Assembly (NCBI GenBank): GCA_036170795.1
Contig: JAVHPX010000054.1
Coordinates: 1-7,229 of the forward strand
From: UBA8515 sp036170795
GTDB lineage: Bacteria; Patescibacteriota; Minisyncoccia; Phycocordibacterales; UBA9973
DNA: 7,229 bases
Reading direction: 5' to 3'
The position numbers were made by a program, and so were the translations under genes. Positions 4,148 to 7,229 of this stretch are shown piece by piece. The notes under the pieces are model-generated. The model was not told where the DNA came from and ran no database searches. It saw only the letters and a list, made by a program, of their open reading frames with translations. The first letter of the stretch is position 1; every line of letters starts with the position of its first letter.

Positions 4148-6442
4148 TTAAACCTTCGAATATAAACGCTCTTGGAAACCAAAGAATGTGGAACGAATTG
4201 AATCTACTTCTCCAAGAATATTTATTGCATCAGATATAGCATTATATTTAAGATTAAGCAGTTGTGGCAATTTTTCTTCATCTAACTCTTCAACTCCTTT
4301 TTCTTCATACTTAGAAAGTACAAAATTTAAGAATTCTTTATTTTTATCATCTACTCCTTCAAAAATATTTTCTTTAGAATTAGCTATTCTTTGCGCTCTC
4401 GTAATTAATGGAGTGTTATAAGATAAATAAGAAAGGACATCAAACAAATCGCAATCTTCTGCGTTAACTACCTTTTGAATATTATCTAGTTGCTCTAAAT
4501 CAATACCCAAATCAAATAATCTTTTTAGAAACTCTTTTCTAGTTATTGGGTTAGACCATATCTTCCTTAATTCCTCTTCATTTTTAAATAAATCTGGCAA
4601 TACACCATATACTTTAGTTATAAATTCTTCTGATGAAAGAGGTTTGCCATCGGCACCCCAGAAAGAAGTAGAGATCATATGTTGTATTTCTCTTTCCTTA
4701 CCATCTCGTAACTTTATTTTTAATTTTCTTTTTTGTTCTATTGGTGGTTCTTTTTCAATTATAATTTTAGATTCTTTTGATTCTCTTTGTTTTTTAGGTT
4801 CATCATCTTCAATTTGATTTATTGGCTCACCATCCCATTCTGGGTCAGCAAAATGATGATATGCATTAACAAAGTCATAAATAGTAAAATATTCTTTGCC
4901 GTCAAAAAGTCTTGTTCCTCTTCCGATAATCTGCTTAAATTCAATCATTGAATTTACTGGTCTCATTAAAACAATGTTTCTTATATTACGAGCATCTACT
5001 CCGGTAGAAAGCTTTTGTGAAGTAGTTAAAATTGTTGGAATAGTTTTCTCGTTATCTTGGAACTCACGTAAATATTGCTCTCCACGAGCTCCATCATTGG
5101 CAGTTACTCGTACACAATAGTTTGGATCCGTACTTTCTTTCATTTGGTTTATCAAATCACGCACAGCAAGTGCGTGGTCTTGTGTAGCACAGAATACAAT
5201 CGTCTTTTCTTTTTGATCTATACCATCCAACATTAAACGAACTCTTTTAGCTTCACGTTCTTTAATAACAATTATTTTATTAAAATCTGGTTCAGTGTAA
5301 ATTTTACCTTCTTCTACTTCACCCTCTATTATTTGGTCATCAGAAGTATAAACATATTCATCCATAGTTGTGCTAATTCTTTTAACCTTAAATGGGGTTA
5401 GAAATCCATCATTTACTCCTTCTTTAAGAGAATAAATATATACTGGCTCACCAAAGTATTTATATGTATCTACGTTATTATTTCGTTTAGGTGTGGCAGT
5501 TAAACCAAGCTGAACAGCAGGAGAAAAGTATTCTAATATTCCACGCCAGTTACTTTCATCATTTGCTCCACCTCTATGACATTCGTCTATAATAATAAAA
5601 TCAAAGAAGTCTGCTGGGTATTCTCCAAAGTATGGAGAACCATTCGGTCCCGACATAAAAGTTTGGAATATCGTGAAGTAAATACTACCACTCATAGGCA
5701 CTCCTCCTTTCATTCGAATGCCTAAAGGATTAATACGAACCTTTGCATCAGTCAGAAAGATTGAAAAATCATTACCAAAAGCTTGATCAGCTAAAATGTT
5801 TCTGTCTGCTAGAAATAGTATTCTTGGTCTTCTTGCACCGTCATGCTTTAAATTCCATCTAGTTTGAAATAGTTTCCAAGCAATTTGAGCTGCTACAATT
5901 GTTTTTCCTGTCCCTGTAGCCATGGTTAACAATATTCGTGACTTGTTTTCAGCTACAGCATTTAAAGCGTTGTTTATTGCTAACTCTTGATAGTAGCGTT
6001 TACCTTTTTCTCCTTCTATTGGAATAGCATTAAATTTATCTTTCCACTCATTCTGATCTGAAAATGTTTTATTCCATAATTCTTCTGGTGTAGGAAAATC
6101 AGAAACAATTCCTTCCTTTCCGTTCTTCATTGATATCTCGTAGATTTCTTTTCCATTAGTGGAGTAAGTATAATCAATATGTAATTTTTGAGCATATGCT
6201 TTAGCTTGTGCTACTCCTTCAGTCGCTTCTAAGTTTAGGGCTTTAGCTTCAACAACCCCAATTTTGCAGTTTTTATAAACTAAAATATAATCAGCAATTT
6301 CTGGCTTACTTCGCACTCCTCCTTTGTTTATTCTCCCATCAGTAATGCGAAACTCACGAAGAACTCTTGATTCTCCGTCTCCCCAGCCTCTCTTTTTTAG
6401 TTTCGGGTCAATATATTCAGCTCTCGTTTCCGATTCGTTCAT
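4148..6442 (-). CDS. hsdR: Type I restriction enzyme R subunit (EcoEI-like), nuclease-translocase
   Basis: The R subunit pumps DNA with its SF2 motor and cuts it when bound to the methylase-specificity core. Numbered from the ATG at 6440-6442 (764 residues): the opening NESETRAEYIDPKLKKRGW is typical of this family; the N-terminal PD-(D/E)xK nuclease has D51 and the E65-x-K67 pair in VVEAKA; Walker A is MATGTGKT (K180); Walker B is DECH (286-289); motif III is TAT (315-317); motif V lies near TSQKLSTGVDARNI (474-487); motif VI is QIIGRGTR (504-511). A charged linker (about 543-578) leads to the C-terminal EcoEI-type domain (about 580-760). The length is normal and no key residue is lost. A TTG 18 bases upstream would add six residues (MWYILA), but that stretch contains the likely -10 box, so the ATG is preferred. 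No hsdM or hsdS gene is in the window. Other SF2-nuclease defence proteins share this architecture, so the type I role is likely but not certain. Confidence 0.9.
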   Translation of the reverse strand: MNESETRAEYIDPKLKKRGWGDGESRVLREFRITDGRINKGGVRSKPEIADYILVYKNCKIGVVEAKALNLEATEGVAQAKAYAQKLHIDYTYSTNGKEIYEISMKNGKEGIVSDFPTPEELWNKTFSDQNEWKDKFNAIPIEGEKGKRYYQELAINNALNAVAENKSRILLTMATGTGKTIVAAQIAWKLFQTRWNLKHDGARRPRILFLADRNILADQAFGNDFSIFLTDAKVRINPLGIRMKGGVPMSGSIYFTIFQTFMSGPNGSPYFGEYPADFFDFIIIDECHRGGANDESNWRGILEYFSPAVQLGLTATPKRNNNVDTYKYFGEPVYIYSLKEGVNDGFLTPFKVKRISTTMDEYVYTSDDQIIEGEVEEGKIYTEPDFNKIIVIKEREAKRVRLMLDGIDQKEKTIVFCATQDHALAVRDLINQMKESTDPNYCVRVTANDGARGEQYLREFQDNEKTIPTILTTSQKLSTGVDARNIRNIVLMRPVNSMIEFKQIIGRGTRLFDGKEYFTIYDFVNAYHHFADPEWDGEPINQIEDDEPKKQRESKESKIIIEKEPPIEQKRKLKIKLRDGKEREIQHMISTSFWGADGKPLSSEEFITKVYGVLPDLFKNEEELRKIWSNPITRKEFLKRLFDLGIDLEQLDNIQKVVNAEDCDLFDVLSYLSYNTPLITRAQRIANSKENIFEGVDDKNKEFLNFVLSKYEEKGVEELDEEKLPQLLNLKYNAISDAINILGEVDSIRSTFFGFQERLYSKV

Positions 6443-6448
6443 GGCCAA

Positions 6449-6477
6449 AATATACCACAAATTAAGGGTTTTGGGAA
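6449..6477 (-). promoter_or_regulatory. Candidate promoter for a leaderless hsdR transcript
   Basis: Read on the minus strand, TATATT (6454 to 6449) lies 17 bases after TTCCCA (6477 to 6472), a 4-of-6 match to the -35 consensus. Only six bases separate the -10 box from the ATG at 6442, so transcription would begin at or within a base or two of the start codon. The absence of a Shine-Dalgarno agrees with this. Confidence 0.45.
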
Positions 6478-6503
6478 GAAGTAAAAAAGTTATCCACTAT
6501 TTA

Positions 6504-6532
6504 TTGCGGACATTGTCCATTTCTGTTATACT
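6504..6532 (+). promoter_or_regulatory. Plus-strand sigma70-type promoter in the hsdR-NYN intergenic region
   Basis: TTGCGG (6504-6509) and TATACT (6527-6532) are separated by exactly 17 bases. The spacer contains the inverted repeat GGACA-T-TGTCC (6508-6518), placed where an operator could block RNA polymerase. No plus-strand gene follows; an intrinsic terminator lies about 55 bases beyond the -10 box, so the likely product is a short noncoding RNA. Confidence 0.6.
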
Positions 6533-6538
6533 TCTTAT

Positions 6539-6622
6539 GTAACGAAAGTTGCCCTCGCCTGAAGGATACCAGGATTGTATTTATACCTCGCCCGAACTTA
6601 ACAGTTCGGGCGAGTTTGTTTT
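6539..6622 (+). ncRNA. Predicted small RNA of about 80 nucleotides, unknown family
   Basis: The limits are set by the promoter at 6504-6532 and the terminator ending at 6622. No reading frame of note lies inside. CCTCGCCTGAA (6553-6563) recurs as CCTCGCCCGAA (6586-6596), 10 of 11 bases equal. The second copy is the 5' side of the terminator stem; the first can also pair with the 3' side (6605-6614, one G-U pair), so two exclusive folds exist. Smaller stems are CCTG/CAGG (6558-6561, 6570-6573) and GTAT/ATAC (6577-6580, 6583-6586). The last 25 bases are antisense to the end of the NYN gene. I do not recognise a known RNA family. Confidence 0.5.
6587..6622 (+). terminator. Strong intrinsic terminator, plus strand
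   Basis: CTCGCCCGAACT (6587-6598) pairs perfectly with AGTTCGGGCGAG (6603-6614) around the loop TAAC, followed by TTTGTTTT (6615-6622). On the minus strand the hairpin is not followed by a T-run, so it is oriented to end plus-strand transcripts, although it also contains the stop codon and last codons of the minus-strand NYN gene. Confidence 0.8.
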
Positions 6623-7224
6623 GGTATATATTTTAGAAATTCTGCTAAGGTTTCTGCTGGTACAAATTTATCAGCCACAGTCTGAAGTTCTGTACTCATG
6701 CGATTACGAGTACAAACAATTACAACTTTTTTACCCTTACTTTTAAGATAACCAAGTAATCCCCCAAAATCACTATCTCCAGAAAAAAGCATCACTGTAT
6801 CGTATTTTTCAATCTTCTGTAATATTGTCATAGTCATTTCAACATCAAAATTACACTTAGGAAATTTACCAACAAAAATACCTTCTTCGTCATAATGGGG
6901 TATCATCTTTATCGGTTTTGTTTTTACTTGGAAACCTGCTCTACCTGCTTTATCAATTCGCCAAACTGATTTATTATGTTTATCTTTTCCTTGATCTTCA
7001 CTATAATGGCCATAATAGAAGAACTTCTTTACAGGAGAAACCCAATTACATACTTCCGCTAATTTTATAATATCTACTTCTGCTGAAATTCTAAATTTAT
7101 TTTCTTCTTCCCAGAAATCTTTAGCCCAAGGACGAACATTACCAAAATCAATAAAAACAAAGACTCTTCCATATTCTATGGGGTCAAAAAAGTAATATTT
7201 TGTTTTAAGGTCTTGTAAATCCAT
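6598..7224 (-). CDS. NYN domain (LabA/PIN-like) protein, putative ribonuclease
   Basis: The 208-residue protein has the NYN fold, a PIN-related nuclease fold with a cluster of metal-binding acidic residues. Visible motifs: VFIDFGNV (23-30, D26 and N29), CNFDVEMTM (124-132, D127) and LFSGDSDFGGLLGYLKSKGK (146-165, D150 and D152), then VVIV (167-170) and the ELQTVADKFV tail (179-188). These are the expected conserved acids of LabA/DUF88-type proteins, several of which are RNases. The substrate is unknown. No signal peptide or membrane segment is seen. The ATG at 7222-7224 lies five bases from the window edge, so an upstream start or promoter cannot be judged. The stop codon and final codons lie in the terminator hairpin at 6587-6614. 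It is upstream of hsdR on the same strand, separated by 155 bases that contain the small-RNA unit, so the two genes are probably transcribed separately. Confidence 0.85.
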   Translation of the reverse strand: MDLQDLKTKYYFFDPIEYGRVFVFIDFGNVRPWAKDFWEEENKFRISAEVDIIKLAEVCNWVSPVKKFFYYGHYSEDQGKDKHNKSVWRIDKAGRAGFQVKTKPIKMIPHYDEEGIFVGKFPKCNFDVEMTMTILQKIEKYDTVMLFSGDSDFGGLLGYLKSKGKKVVIVCTRNRMSTELQTVADKFVPAETLAEFLKYIPKQTRPNC

Positions 7225-7229
7225 AAAAT

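Noticed and set aside
4005..4151. A 48-codon open stretch on the plus strand with protein-like composition near its end.
   Set aside because: No ATG (only a GTG at 4026 without a usable Shine-Dalgarno), it overlaps stems and the hsdR stop, and opposite-strand frames are similarly open. It could be a gene remnant but cannot be supported.
6443..6460. Upstream TTG start for hsdR, adding MWYILA.
   Set aside because: Family members begin near NESETR, and the extra bases contain the likely -10 box.
6490..6498. TTATCCACT, one base from the DnaA box consensus.
   Set aside because: A single near-match without neighbouring boxes or an AT-rich unwinding region is expected by chance.
1..7229. UGA recoded as glycine or tryptophan, as in some Patescibacteria.
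   Set aside because: All conserved genes end at TAA or TAG at family-typical ends, and UGA is not needed inside any frame; tryptophan is encoded by TGG.
1..7229. CRISPR array or insertion sequence.
   Set aside because: No regularly spaced repeats and no transposase-like frame on either strand.

Overview
The window looks like a piece of a small AT-rich bacterial genome of the Candidate Phyla Radiation (Patescibacteria, most likely a Parcubacteria-type lineage). The reasons are a very short IF-2 (502 residues, starting almost directly at the GTPase domain), a DUF4446-infB-rbfA gene string with gaps of 12 and 1 bases, tRNA genes without an encoded CCA end, and weak or absent Shine-Dalgarno sequences. 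The affiliation is an inference from gene content and style. All long reading frames run to full family length with the standard bacterial code.

Layout. At 8-1330 (minus) lies a PLP-dependent cysteine desulfurase. It diverges from a plus-strand operon, 1400-3692, made of a DUF4446 membrane-anchored protein, translation initiation factor IF-2 and ribosome-binding factor A. Two tRNA genes follow, tRNA-Cys(GCA) and tRNA-Leu(UAG), ended by a terminator-like hairpin that is part of a 52-bp perfect palindrome reaching into the tRNA-Leu acceptor stem. This half is housekeeping: sulfur mobilisation, translation initiation, 30S maturation and tRNA supply. The stretch 3939-4147 holds no convincing gene but is unusually rich in inverted repeats.

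The right half is accessory in character. At 4148-6442 (minus) is a complete EcoEI-like type I restriction R subunit (nuclease, SF2 motor and C-terminal domain), with no methylase or specificity subunit in view. At 6598-7224 (minus) is a NYN/LabA-type PIN-fold protein, a likely ribonuclease. Between them a well-formed plus-strand promoter is followed about 80 bases later by a strong intrinsic terminator with no reading frame between, which predicts a small RNA antisense to the 3' end of the NYN gene.

The most striking signals are: (1) a 93-bp element with 30-bp perfect inverted-repeat arms sitting in frame inside the cysteine desulfurase gene, in the manner of Rickettsia palindromic elements; (2) the predicted small RNA at about 6539-6622; (3) the palindrome-rich noncoding block after tRNA-Leu; (4) the R subunit without partners, next to a putative ribonuclease and a tRNA gene, which could be a remnant or a small defence island.
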